Shown: positions 1 to 6,517, counted from the first letter of the stretch. The stretch is 11,254 nt of DNA from Phytoactinopolyspora endophytica (GCF_004138495.1 NZ_ML142854.1:351315-362568); one strand, 5' to 3'. Numbers and translations: made by a program. Notes: generated by a model from the sequence alone, not told the origin.

Positions 1-278
1 AAGTGTCGATGTTCGGGGGCCTGTCATTCATGGTGAACGAGAAGATCGTCGTCGCTGTGCGCAGCGACGACGACCTGCTGGTCCGCGTCGATCCCGAGCG
101 GAGCGAAGAGCTGATCGCGCTCCCCGGTGCGGGCCGGGCACAGATGGGAGCCGGCCGGACCATGGGGCCGGGATGGATCTGCGTCGCCGAGAACGCGGTC
201 GCGACTGACGAGGCGCTGTCCTTCTGGATCGCAGTGGCGCTGGAGTACAACGATCGCGCCGGCAAGGTCACTCGGTGA
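1..278 (+). CDS. TfoX N-terminal-domain-like protein, 5' truncated by the window edge
   Basis: The reading frame is open from the first complete codon (base 3) to TGA at 276-278, about 91 visible residues. The segment MFGGLSFMVN, the run LLVRVDPER, the GPGW motif and a C-terminal helix ending in EYNDRAGK match the pattern of TfoX/Sxy N-terminal-domain proteins. These are small stand-alone alpha/beta proteins of unproven function in actinomycetes; they are named after the competence regulator of Haemophilus, but competence is not implied here. Family members usually run about 100-115 residues, so roughly 10-20 N-terminal residues probably lie left of the window and the GTG at base 3 is unlikely to be the true start. 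It converges on the following SDR gene with 30 bases between the stop codons. The family call is by recollection of motif pattern, without a search. Confidence 0.72.
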   Translation, partial: VSMFGGLSFMVNEKIVVAVRSDDDLLVRVDPERSEELIALPGAGRAQMGAGRTMGPGWICVAENAVATDEALSFWIAVALEYNDRAGKVTR

Positions 279-301
279 GCGCGTTCGGCGGCGTTCCGCG
301 C
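279..301. terminator. weak hairpin between convergent stops
   Basis: Between the convergent TfoX-like and SDR genes, GCGCG (279-283) can pair with CGCGC (297-301) across a 13-base GC-rich loop. It begins right after the TGA at 276-278. It has only a 5-bp stem and no T-tract, so it could be chance in GC-rich DNA. Its position between converging genes is the main support. Confidence 0.25.
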
Positions 302-308
302 GAGTTGT

Positions 309-1010
309 TCACCAGGTGGCCGGGCCGTTGCGGTCGAAGAACCCGCCTGTTGGTCCGTCGGGACCGATGGAGGCCATACGGACGATGATCTCCGCGCCTT
401 CTTCGACGGTCTGGGTCCCGCGATGGCCGTTGAGGTCGGTGGCAGTGTAGCCGGGATCGACGGCGTTGAACCGGATGGCGGGATACGCCTTGGCGTACTG
501 CGAGGTGACCATGACCAGCGCAGTCTTAGAGGCGTTGTAGTCCAAGACCGTCACCTGGAACTCGAACCGGTCGGGATCGGTAGTCGCTGCGATCGAGCCC
601 AGCCCGCTGCTCACGTTGACGACGACCGGGTTCTCGCTCGCCTCCAGCAGCGGCAGGAAGGTGCGGGTGACGCGCACGGGGCCGAAGACGTTCGTGTCGA
701 ACGTGGTCTGCATGTCGGCTCCGGTGACCTCGCCGACCCGGCCGAGCTTGGCAGCGCCGGCGATCCCAGCGTTGTTGACGAGGATGTCGAGGCGGCCGGA
801 CTCTGTGCGGACGTGCTCGGCGGCTGCCTTGACGGAGTCCTCGTCGGTGACGTCGAGCTGGACGAAGCGTGCGCCGAGCTCGGTGGCGGCATCGCTGCCG
901 CGGCGGATGTCGCGGGCGCCGACGTAGACGGTGTGCCCGTCCTTGATCAGGCGACGGGCGGTCTCGAAGCCGAGGCCCTTGTTGGCTCCGGTGATCAGTG
1001 CGGTGGTCAT
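309..1010 (-). CDS. SDR family NAD(P)-dependent oxidoreductase (classical type)
   Basis: This 233-residue protein has a complete classical short-chain dehydrogenase set: TGANKGLG at residues 7-14 (dinucleotide binding), D53 after a beta strand (adenine pocket), NNAG at 79-82, N107, S134/S135, and the catalytic Y158-N-A-S-K162. A DPGYTATDLN loop follows at 185-194. The start KGLG with a GARD at 31-34 resembles carbonyl-reductase-like SDRs, and a basic residue after the beta-2 strand (R33) would favour NADPH; substrate is unknown. ATG at 1010 is preceded on the minus strand by GGAG about 10 bases away. The gene is divergent from an MmyB-like regulator, with 135 bases between the two starts. SDR/MmyB-regulator pairs are common in actinomycetes, so this SDR is the likely regulated target. 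It is expected to be soluble and cytosolic. Confidence 0.9.
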   Translation of the reverse strand: MTTALITGANKGLGFETARRLIKDGHTVYVGARDIRRGSDAATELGARFVQLDVTDEDSVKAAAEHVRTESGRLDILVNNAGIAGAAKLGRVGEVTGADMQTTFDTNVFGPVRVTRTFLPLLEASENPVVVNVSSGLGSIAATTDPDRFEFQVTVLDYNASKTALVMVTSQYAKAYPAIRFNAVDPGYTATDLNGHRGTQTVEEGAEIIVRMASIGPDGPTGGFFDRNGPATW

Positions 1011-1104
1011 GGGGTGTTCACTCCGGTGATCGGTGGGTCAGACGCATTCACCCTCCGTCCGTCGTGGCCGGACAGACAGTCCTCGCCGTAGCCGGTGGAC
1101 TGTC

Positions 1105-1145
1105 GGTACCAGGCTGTACGCGCGGATGGTACGCATACTGGAGCG
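1105..1145 (+). promoter_or_regulatory. probable leaderless promoter and GTAC-repeat operator of the MmyB-like regulator
   Basis: CATACT at 1134-1139 has the A2 and T6 of a -10 hexamer and lies exactly 6 bases before GTG 1146, so transcription could begin at the start codon. No convincing -35 is seen. The segment holds three GTAC cores at 1106, 1116 and 1129; two are extended to GTACGC (1116-1121 and 1129-1134), and the second overlaps the -10. The first lies in the palindrome GGTACC (1105-1110). These repeats may be a binding site for the regulator itself. The -10 position is moderately supported; the operator is inference. Confidence 0.42.
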
Positions 1146-2003
1146 GTGAGCAGAACCACGAAGCTGGGCCGGGCGTTGCATGCCTGGCGCGATCGTATGG
1201 ATCCTGCTGCGGCGGGAATCTCCGCCGGTGGTGCACGGCGCGCACCCGGTCTGCGTCGTGAGGAACTCGCTCAGCTCGCCAGCCTGTCGGTTGACTACAT
1301 CGTCCGCCTGGAACAGGGCCGGGCCACCTCACCGTCGCCGCAGGTACTGTCTGCGCTGGCCCGGGCGCTGCGGTTGTCGACGGCGGAGCGTGATCACCTC
1401 TATCTGCTCGCCGGCCAGCCGGTGCCGGGGCCGAAACAGGTGTCCGATCACATCCCGCCGGGTGTGCGCAGGCTTCTCGACCAGCTCGACGGTGTGCCGC
1501 TGAGTGTGTACGACGCCGCCTGGAACCTGATCCTGTGGAACCCGCTGTGGGTGGCCCTTTTCGGGGAGGTCGCTTCGCTGCGTGGGCGAGAGCGAAATGT
1601 CGTATGGCGGCACTTCGCCGGACTGCCGGGCCGAGTCATCCACACTCCCGACGAGGAAGCCGCGTTCGAGGCAGCTCTGGTGTCCGATCTCCGGGCCGCG
1701 ACCGTTCTTTACCCAGCCGATACCGGCGTGCGTTCGCTGGTCGAGGACCTGCGAAGCATCAGCACAGACTTCACCGCCCTGTGGGACACCGGAGCGGTAG
1801 GCGTGCACGAGATGCACACCAAGACGGTCCACCACCCTGACATCGGAACACTCGCCCTGGACTGCGACGTGCTCGCCGCACTCGGCAGCGACCTGCGCAT
1901 CGTCGCGTATACCGCGGCACCGGGCAGCGAGGCTGCCGACCGGCTCAAGCTGCTCGACGTCGTCGGCACCCAGACCATGGCCGAAGCCCGCGCTGATGGA
2001 TGA
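1146..2003 (+). CDS. Xre-type helix-turn-helix regulator with MmyB-like ligand-binding domain
   Basis: The protein is about 285 residues from GTG 1146. That start is preferred over an upstream ATG at 1095 because the family begins a few residues before the LGRALHAWRDRM-type helix and because a -10-like CATACT lies 6 bases upstream. Residues 5-85 form the Xre helix-turn-helix, including APGLRREELAQLA, SVDYIVRLEQGR and SPQVLSALARALRL, which are hallmark strings of this family. The rest matches the MmyB/MltR-type PAS-like domain: AWNLILWNPLWVALFG, then RERNVVWRHF, and near the end VAYTAAPGSEAADRLKLL. The characterised MltR of Chloroflexus bound a fatty acid, and MmyB is an antibiotic-cluster activator. 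It is divergent from an SDR gene that is the probable target; whether it represses or activates cannot be told. Confidence 0.9.
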   Translation: MSRTTKLGRALHAWRDRMDPAAAGISAGGARRAPGLRREELAQLASLSVDYIVRLEQGRATSPSPQVLSALARALRLSTAERDHLYLLAGQPVPGPKQVSDHIPPGVRRLLDQLDGVPLSVYDAAWNLILWNPLWVALFGEVASLRGRERNVVWRHFAGLPGRVIHTPDEEAAFEAALVSDLRAATVLYPADTGVRSLVEDLRSISTDFTALWDTGAVGVHEMHTKTVHHPDIGTLALDCDVLAALGSDLRIVAYTAAPGSEAADRLKLLDVVGTQTMAEARADG

Positions 2004-2005
2004 CT

Positions 2006-2023
2006 CGCTGCGCAGTTGCAGCG
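2006..2023 (+). terminator. short hairpin just after the MmyB-like gene
   Basis: CGCTGC (2006-2011) pairs perfectly with GCAGCG (2018-2023) across a 6-base loop, starting 3 bases after the TGA at 2001-2003. No T-tract follows. It is a plausible weak terminator in the 89-base gap before the converging TetR gene, and chance cannot be excluded. Confidence 0.3.
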
Positions 2024-2092
2024 CCAGCTGAAGGAGTTACGCCCGGAATGTCACGCATCTTGGCCGTTCGCTTGAGGTGAGTGTCCGGAAGA

Positions 2093-2734
2093 TCACTCTT
2101 GCCCGTCCGCGCCGGTGCCAACGACCTCGTCACCGAAGGCGGCAGTAAGCGCCTTCGCGATCATGTCGGGCAGCTCGGTCTGTCCGTCGTCCTCTGCCCA
2201 GCGCACCAATGCCGTGTGCATGGCTGCCAGGCACGCGCTGGCCGCGGCATGGGCGTTGAAGGCGATGTCGTCATCGCCGGCATCGCCCCCGAGCGCGTCG
2301 ACGATCGCCTGCTGAAGGGCGTAGTTGTTGTCCAGATGCTTGGCCCTTAGAGCCGGCGTCGAGATCATGAGCCGGAGGCGGGCAAGGAGGAACTGCGTGT
2401 TCTCCTCCGGATCGTTTCCGTAGCCGCGACTGACCAACGTCGCTGCTGAGTCGATGAGCGCGTCACCGATGCGGCGTACCAGGGGTTGATCCGTGGAGGT
2501 CGCGACGATCCGCTCGGCGACGAGTTGCTTGTTCTGGTCGACGAGGACGAGGTCTTCCTTCGTGGGGAAGTGCCGATACACGGTCATGGGGGACACACCC
2601 GCGGCCTCCGCGACCTCGGTCACGGTCGTGGCGTCGTATCCGCGCTCGACGAACAGGCGTACCGCGTGTGCCTGAATCATGCGCTGTGTCTCGACTCGTC
2701 GTCGTTCTCGCAATGTTGAGTTCCGGTCGGGCAT
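2093..2734 (-). CDS. TetR family transcriptional regulator
   Basis: The protein has 213 residues, the usual size of TetR repressors. The N-terminal DNA-binding domain spans about residues 11-60: helix 1 with RMIQAHAVRLFVERGYDATT, then TVTEVAEAAGVSPMTVYRHFPTKEDL, the canonical HTH followed by YRHF. The remaining all-helical region should be a dimerisation and ligand-binding domain; no ligand can be read from it. ATG 2734 is used. On the minus strand no Shine-Dalgarno is visible, but TAGTGT (2747-2742) lies 7 bases upstream of the ATG, suggesting a leaderless transcript whose -10 is inside the operator. The gene is divergent from an SDR, with 76 bases between starts, and probably represses both genes from the shared palindromes. 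Confidence 0.93.
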   Translation of the reverse strand: MPDRNSTLRERRRVETQRMIQAHAVRLFVERGYDATTVTEVAEAAGVSPMTVYRHFPTKEDLVLVDQNKQLVAERIVATSTDQPLVRRIGDALIDSAATLVSRGYGNDPEENTQFLLARLRLMISTPALRAKHLDNNYALQQAIVDALGGDAGDDDIAFNAHAAASACLAAMHTALVRWAEDDGQTELPDMIAKALTAAFGDEVVGTGADGQE

Positions 2735-2786
2735 GTGTTAGACACTACTGTAGTGTTAGTCACTAACACATTGGTAGCAGCTAACA
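2735..2786. promoter_or_regulatory. bidirectional TetR-type operator with overlapping palindromes
   Basis: Two perfect inverted repeats overlap. ACACTAC-T-GTAGTGT lies at 2742-2756 and GTGTTAGT-C-ACTAACAC at 2753-2769, with centres 12 bases apart. The half-site GTGTTAG recurs as a direct copy at 2735-2741 and 2753-2759, inverted at 2763-2769 (CTAACAC), and in shortened inverted form at 2781-2786 (CTAACA). The 35-base block 2735-2769 is therefore bounded by GTGTTAG and CTAACAC. The -10-like TAGTGT for the TetR gene (minus strand, 2747-2742) is inside the first palindrome. Size and location between divergent genes fit a TetR dimer operator, possibly with two dimers side by side. Confidence 0.78.
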
Positions 2787-2799
2787 ATATCGGCAACCT

Positions 2800-2806
2800 G
2801 GAGAGG
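2800..2806 (+). promoter_or_regulatory. Shine-Dalgarno of the second SDR gene
   Basis: GGAGAGG at 2800-2806 lies 4 bases before ATG 2811 (7 from the end of its GGAG core) and fixes the start of the second SDR gene. Unlike several neighbours, this gene therefore has a conventional leader. Confidence 0.7.
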
Positions 2807-2810
2807 CGAC

Positions 2811-3575
2811 ATGAGTGATCTGACCGGCAAGACGGCTCTGGTGACAGGCGCATCGCGCGGCATCGGGCAGGCGATCGCGGCCCGGCTAGAGGCGAACGGG
2901 GCAATGGTCATCGTGCACTTCAGCATGGACAAGGACGGTGCCACGGCGACGGTCGACGATATCGAACGTGCCGGTGGAACCGCGTTCGCCGTCCGGGCAG
3001 AGCTGGGCGTGGACGACGACGTCGAGACGCTCTTCGCGGGAGTCGAGGCCGGCCTAGCCGGACGGCCGCTCGACATCCTCGTCAACAACGCGGCGACCCC
3101 GCCCGCCGGCCCGCTCGGAACCACGACGCGCACGGAGTTCGACCATCTCTTCGCGGTGAACGTGCGAGCGCCGTACTTCATCATCCAGCGAGCGCTGTCA
3201 CTGCTACGCGACGGCGGCCGCATCGTGACGATCTCGACTGCGGCGACCCGGATGGCCAACACCACCCAGACGTCCTTCGCCATGACGAAGGGCGCGGTCG
3301 AGACGATGAGCATGACCTTGGCCAACGAGCTCGGAGTCCGAGGGATCACGGTGAACGCGGTCGCTCCCGGCGCCACCCGGACAGAGACCAACGGATCGTT
3401 CTTCGAAGCTCCGGGCCTTGTCGAACTCATCACTGCAACGACGGCGCTCGATCGGCTGGGCGAGCCCGACGACGTCGCAGATGTCGTCGCGTTTCTCGCC
3501 TCTGACGCTGCGCGCTGGGTCACCGGTCAGGTCATCGACGCAAGCGGTGGCCTGTTCCTCGGTCCACGCTTCTGA
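2811..3575 (+). CDS. SDR family oxidoreductase with Phe replacing the catalytic Tyr
   Basis: The protein is 254 residues, typical of classical SDRs. It has TGASRGIG at 12-19, VNNAA at 91-95, N117, S142 and K160, followed by NAVAPGATRTE and the C-terminal DASGG. The segment aligning with YxxxK reads F156-A-M-T-K160 (codon TTC at 3276-3278), so the catalytic tyrosine of the N-S-Y-K tetrad is absent. The rest is intact and the frame is undisturbed, so this is not an obviously decayed gene. It may be an enzyme with altered chemistry, a very slow reductase, or a binding protein. The family resembles 3-oxoacyl-ACP-reductase-like SDRs. It is controlled from the same operator as the divergent TetR gene. 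Substrate unknown. Confidence 0.92.
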   Translation: MSDLTGKTALVTGASRGIGQAIAARLEANGAMVIVHFSMDKDGATATVDDIERAGGTAFAVRAELGVDDDVETLFAGVEAGLAGRPLDILVNNAATPPAGPLGTTTRTEFDHLFAVNVRAPYFIIQRALSLLRDGGRIVTISTAATRMANTTQTSFAMTKGAVETMSMTLANELGVRGITVNAVAPGATRTETNGSFFEAPGLVELITATTALDRLGEPDDVADVVAFLASDAARWVTGQVIDASGGLFLGPRF

Positions 3576-3634
3576 CGCACGTAGCGTCGGGGATCGGACA
3601 TGCCCATGCGGGACCAGCACACTGCCTCCCGCCA

Positions 3635-3672
3635 TTGACGATGTCTCGTCGGTAGCTGCTAGCGTCACGGTC
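3635..3672 (+). promoter_or_regulatory. probable leaderless promoter of the alpha/beta hydrolase
   Basis: TTGACG (3635-3640) and TAGCGT (3660-3665) resemble -35 and -10 hexamers with a 19-base spacer. GTG 3673 begins 7 bases after the -10, the distance expected for initiation at the start codon, and no Shine-Dalgarno is seen. A near-palindrome, GGTAGCTGCTAGC (3651-3663), overlaps the -10 and resembles a site before the second SDR gene. Confidence 0.55.
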
Positions 3673-4611
3673 GTGGACTTCGTCAGCCGCGTTCTCGGCA
3701 GTCGGATCGAGATCGCGTATCACCAGCACGGCGACCCGGCCGGCTGGCCGGTCGTCCTGCTGCACGGCTTTCCCTACGACCCTCGCTGCTACGAGAATGT
3801 CGCCGACGAGCTGGTCGCCGACGGCGCTCGCGTGGTCGTGCCGTACGTGCGTGGGTTCGGGCCGAGCATATATCGCTCGGCAGACACACTCCGCTCGGGA
3901 CAGCAGGCCGCGCTCGCTCATGACCTACACGAGCTGATCGACGCGCTCGGGCTGCACCGGCCGATCGTCGCCGGGTTCGACTGGGGCGGCCGGGCCGCCT
4001 GTGTGACCGCTATGCTCTGGCCCTCCTCGGTATCGGGGCTGGTGACCGTCGGCGGATACAACGTCCATGACATCTCCGCTATGGCCGCCACCCCGGATCC
4101 GCCGGCGATGGAGAGCCGGATGTGGTACCAGTGGTACTTCCACAGCGACCGCGGACGGGCAGGGCTCGCACGCTACCGACGCGAGCTGACCAGACAGCTC
4201 TGGACCGAATGGTCCCCCGGATGGAACATCCCCGACGGTGCGTTCGAGGCCACCGCCGCCTCGTTCGACAACCCGGACTTCGTCGACACCGTCATCCACT
4301 CCTACCGGCACCGATACGGACTGGCCGCTGGGGACCCTGTCTACGAGGACAGCGAGACGACCATCGCCCAGACACCTCCGATCAGCGTCCCCACGATCGT
4401 CATTGATCTCACCGAGGACCCTGTGCTGGAAACAAAGCCCGAAGCCGCGCATGCGGCCCGGTTCACCGACCTGGTCGACTACCGACGCATCGCCACAGGC
4501 CACAACACCCCGCAAGAAAACCCCGTGGCCTTCGCCGAAGCGATCCGGACCCTGCATCGAAACGTGTCCGACATCGCACGCGCGAGTTCGGAAAACCCGA
4601 CACCTCGATAG
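3673..4611 (+). CDS. alpha/beta-fold hydrolase, epoxide-hydrolase/haloalkane-dehalogenase-like
   Basis: From GTG 3673 the protein is 312 residues. The open frame extends back to 3418, but that part overlaps the SDR gene and is unlike the family, so GTG 3673, with a promoter directly in front, is chosen. HGFP (31-34) supplies the oxyanion region. GFDWGG (101-106) is the nucleophile elbow with D103, the Asp nucleophile used by epoxide hydrolases and dehalogenases. D249 in DLTEDP is a candidate acid and H277 in TGHNTPQENP the base. The cap region carries WYQWYFHSDRGRAGL and a WSPGW motif. Substrate cannot be predicted. It is probably cytosolic, with no signal peptide. It lies 97 bases after the SDR and may belong to the same locus, though it seems to have its own promoter. 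Confidence 0.85.
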   Translation: MDFVSRVLGSRIEIAYHQHGDPAGWPVVLLHGFPYDPRCYENVADELVADGARVVVPYVRGFGPSIYRSADTLRSGQQAALAHDLHELIDALGLHRPIVAGFDWGGRAACVTAMLWPSSVSGLVTVGGYNVHDISAMAATPDPPAMESRMWYQWYFHSDRGRAGLARYRRELTRQLWTEWSPGWNIPDGAFEATAASFDNPDFVDTVIHSYRHRYGLAAGDPVYEDSETTIAQTPPISVPTIVIDLTEDPVLETKPEAAHAARFTDLVDYRRIATGHNTPQENPVAFAEAIRTLHRNVSDIARASSENPTPR

Positions 4612-4622
4612 GCTCGAATTCG

Positions 4623-4705
4623 GTCAAACGCCGCATCAGTAGTCATGTCAGGCCGCCTCAGGTCTGCGTCAGGTCCGTGTCAGACAGGCCGGCGACATTG
4701 ATGAC
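4623..4705 (+). promoter_or_regulatory. SARP-type direct-repeat activator site and leaderless promoter of the ABC operon
   Basis: Four heptamers recur: GTCAGGC (4647), CTCAGGT (4657), GTCAGGT (4668) and GTCAGAC (4679), at steps of 10, 11 and 11 bases. Two weaker copies, GTCAAAC (4623) and ATCAGTA (4635), extend the series at 12-base steps. The last heptamer ends at 4685; 8 bases later GACATT (4694-4699) can serve as -10, and 6 bases after that is ATG 4706. SARP activators such as ActII-ORF4 and DnrI are known to bind heptameric direct repeats about one helical turn apart, with the last 8 bases from the -10. No -35 or Shine-Dalgarno is visible. A SARP gene lies convergent at the end of this operon. 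That this SARP is the one that binds is inference. Confidence 0.75.
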
Positions 4706-5644
4706 ATGACGAATTCAGCGATTGCAGTTTCGGGACTGCGGAAGGCTTTCGGGGACAAGATCGTCCTCGATGGCATCGATCTAGATGTCCGTGCGGGCAC
4801 GGTCTTCTCCCTGCTCGGCCCGAATGGGGCGGGCAAGACGACGGCCGTGAACGTGCTGACCACGTTGATGAAGGCCGACGGCGGGACCGTACGTGTCGCC
4901 GGCCACGATGTCGCGACCGAGACCAAGGCGGTGCGCGCGGCGATCGGGGTCACCGGGCAGTTCGCCGCGGTGGACGAGCTGCTGACAGGACAGGAGAACC
5001 TGCAGCTGATGGTGGACCTGAACGGGGTCCCCGCCACGGAGGGCAAACGGATCGTCGCTCAGCTGCTCGAACGGTTCGAGCTGGTGGAATCGGCGCAGAC
5101 GCCCGTGTCGACCTATTCCGGGGGTATGCGCCGGAAGCTCGACCTGGCGATGACGCTCGTCGGCAGCCCACGGATCATCTTCCTGGACGAGCCTACGACG
5201 GGTCTGGACCCGCGCAGCCGCCGCACGATGTGGGAGATCATCCGTGACCTGGTGGCCGATGGCGTGACCATCTTTCTCACCACGCAGTACCTCGAGGAAG
5301 CCGACCAGCTCGCCGACCGGGTCGCCGTACTCGACCAGGGCCGTCTGGTCGCCCAGGGCACTGCCGACGAGCTCAAGCGCCAGATCCCCGGGACGCACAT
5401 CAAGCTCCGGTTCACCACCGTCACCGAACTCGACACGGCCGCACGGATCTTCACCGACGTCACCCGTGACGACGAGGCACTGGCCCTGCGGGTTCCCAGC
5501 GATGCCGGCACGGATTCGCTGCGGGCGCTGCTGGACAGGCTCGACGAGTACTCACTCAGCGCCGAAGAATTCTCCGTCCACACACCCGACCTGGATGACG
5601 TCTTCCTCGCCCTCACGGGCCACACCACGGAGGCTGCACAGTGA
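4706..5644 (+). CDS. ABC transporter ATP-binding protein, DrrA-like
   Basis: The 312-residue nucleotide-binding subunit has Walker A GPNGAGKTT (38-46), Q-loop Q85, signature YSGGM (137-141), Walker B IIFLDEP (157-163) and a D-loop at GLDPRSR. The switch position reads TTQYLEEAD with Gln instead of His, as is usual in the daunorubicin-resistance DrrA group. The C-terminal extension after about residue 225, ending in DLDDVFLALTG, is the accessory domain typical of this group. Such proteins energise export of drugs, lipids or secondary metabolites with a separate permease. ATG 4706 directly follows a probable -10, so the mRNA may be leaderless. It overlaps the permease gene by 4 bases (GTGA), indicating translational coupling. 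The substrate is not deducible; the regulator context suggests a stress- or metabolite-induced exporter. Confidence 0.93.
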   Translation: MTNSAIAVSGLRKAFGDKIVLDGIDLDVRAGTVFSLLGPNGAGKTTAVNVLTTLMKADGGTVRVAGHDVATETKAVRAAIGVTGQFAAVDELLTGQENLQLMVDLNGVPATEGKRIVAQLLERFELVESAQTPVSTYSGGMRRKLDLAMTLVGSPRIIFLDEPTTGLDPRSRRTMWEIIRDLVADGVTIFLTTQYLEEADQLADRVAVLDQGRLVAQGTADELKRQIPGTHIKLRFTTVTELDTAARIFTDVTRDDEALALRVPSDAGTDSLRALLDRLDEYSLSAEEFSVHTPDLDDVFLALTGHTTEAAQ

Positions 5645-6405
5645 TCACCCAAAGAATGAGCACCAAGTCCCATTCGATAGTCATGTTCCGTCGCAACTTC
5701 GCACACATCACCCGGAATCCGACCTCGGTGTTCAACGCGGTCTTGATGCCGATCGTCATCTTGTTGATGTTCGTGTACATGTTCGGAGATGCTTTCGACG
5801 TCGGCGTCGACTACATCGACTACGCGACACCGGGATTGATCCTGCTGGCCGTGTGTTACGGGCTGAGCGGCGTAGCGGTGTCGGTGAGCTCCGACATGAC
5901 AAAGGGCATCGTCAACCGGTTCAAGGTCATGGACGTCTCCCGCGGTGCGGTATTGACCGGTCACGTCGTCGCCAGTGTGCTCACCAACCTGATCGCCATC
6001 GCCGCGCTCATCGGGGTGGCCTTCCTGATCGGATTCAACCCGTCGGCGAGCCTCCTCGAATGGCTCGGCGTGGTCGGCATGGTCGTACTGCTCGGTTTAG
6101 CGACCGGCTGGTTCACGGTGGCGTTGGGAATGGCGGCGAAGTCTGTGGAAACGGCGGGTATGGCCGCGGTGCCGCTGGTCATGTTGCCGTTCTTCAGCAG
6201 CGCAATCGTGCCGGCGGAGATGATGGGTCAGGGACTGCGACAGTTCGCGGAGTACCAGCCGTTCACGCCGATCATCGAAACCTTGCGCGGATTGCTCAAC
6301 GGCGCAGCGTCCTCGGGCGACGCGATCGCCGCCGTCGCCTGGTGCGTCGGCATAGGTCTCGTCGGGTACCTGTGGGCGAGTCTCACATTCAACAAGCGGG
6401 CGTGA
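5641..6405 (+). CDS. ABC transporter permease, DrrB/ABC-2 type
   Basis: The 254-residue membrane protein has about six hydrophobic segments: roughly residues 31-48, 63-83, 107-130, 139-163, 171-190 and 228-248. A short basic N-terminus sits before the first, as in ABC-2 exporters. Between segments 2 and 3, DMTKGIVNRFKVMDVSRGAVLTG-like sequence (residues 85-107) is the characteristic DrrB coupling region. GTG 5641 overlaps the stop of the ATPase gene and is preceded by GGAGG (5629-5633) at 7 bases, so it is preferred over ATG 5656. Together with the ATPase it should form an inner-membrane efflux pump as a homodimer of each subunit. The next gene follows after 112 bases with no strong terminator, so co-transcription is likely. 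Confidence 0.92.
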   Translation: MITQRMSTKSHSIVMFRRNFAHITRNPTSVFNAVLMPIVILLMFVYMFGDAFDVGVDYIDYATPGLILLAVCYGLSGVAVSVSSDMTKGIVNRFKVMDVSRGAVLTGHVVASVLTNLIAIAALIGVAFLIGFNPSASLLEWLGVVGMVVLLGLATGWFTVALGMAAKSVETAGMAAVPLVMLPFFSSAIVPAEMMGQGLRQFAEYQPFTPIIETLRGLLNGAASSGDAIAAVAWCVGIGLVGYLWASLTFNKRA

Positions 6406-6506
6406 CCTCCCCGGGCGACGGCTTTGCGAGGCCGTGATCGGGCTGACCCGAAGCCGCGAACGACGAGCCGATGCCGGCGCCCACCAGCTGATCGACTACG
6501 AAGCAC

Positions 6507-6512
6507 GAGGAG
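6507..6512 (+). promoter_or_regulatory. Shine-Dalgarno of the DUF4097-like gene
   Basis: GAGGAG at 6507-6512 lies 5 bases before ATG 6518 and decides that start over an in-frame upstream GTG at 6434. Confidence 0.7.
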
Positions 6513-6517
6513 TTGTC

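Noticed and set aside
423..1091. 222-codon plus-strand frame over the first SDR gene
   Set aside because: Val/Gly/Asp-rich antisense shadow; the minus strand has all SDR motifs.
2079..2098. GAGTG/CACTC hairpin at the end of the TetR gene
   Set aside because: A 5-bp stem with a 10-base loop that overlaps the TetR stop codon; expected by chance.
2756..3523. 255-codon minus-strand frame over the second SDR gene
   Set aside because: Ser/Ala/Arg-rich antisense shadow; the plus strand has a full set of SDR motifs, a Shine-Dalgarno and an operator.
3418..3672. N-terminal extension of the hydrolase frame into the SDR gene
   Set aside because: It would overlap the SDR by 158 bases in another frame, has no family similarity, and a promoter lies directly before GTG 3673.
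3925..4557. 210-codon minus-strand frame over the hydrolase gene
   Set aside because: No motif, and the plus-strand frame has the complete hydrolase catalytic pattern.
4635..4685. Regularly spaced TCAGG repeats considered as a CRISPR-like or tandem repeat array
   Set aside because: Repeat cores are only 5-7 bases with 10-12-base steps and no cas genes; activator binding sites explain them better.
6418..6435. Hairpin ACGGC/GCCGT between the permease and the DUF4097-like gene
   Set aside because: Only 5 bp with an 8-base loop and no T-tract; too weak to call an internal terminator.
6434..6517. 28-codon N-terminal extension of the DUF4097-like frame
   Set aside because: Not family-like; the clear GAGGAG 5 bases before ATG 6518 decides the start.
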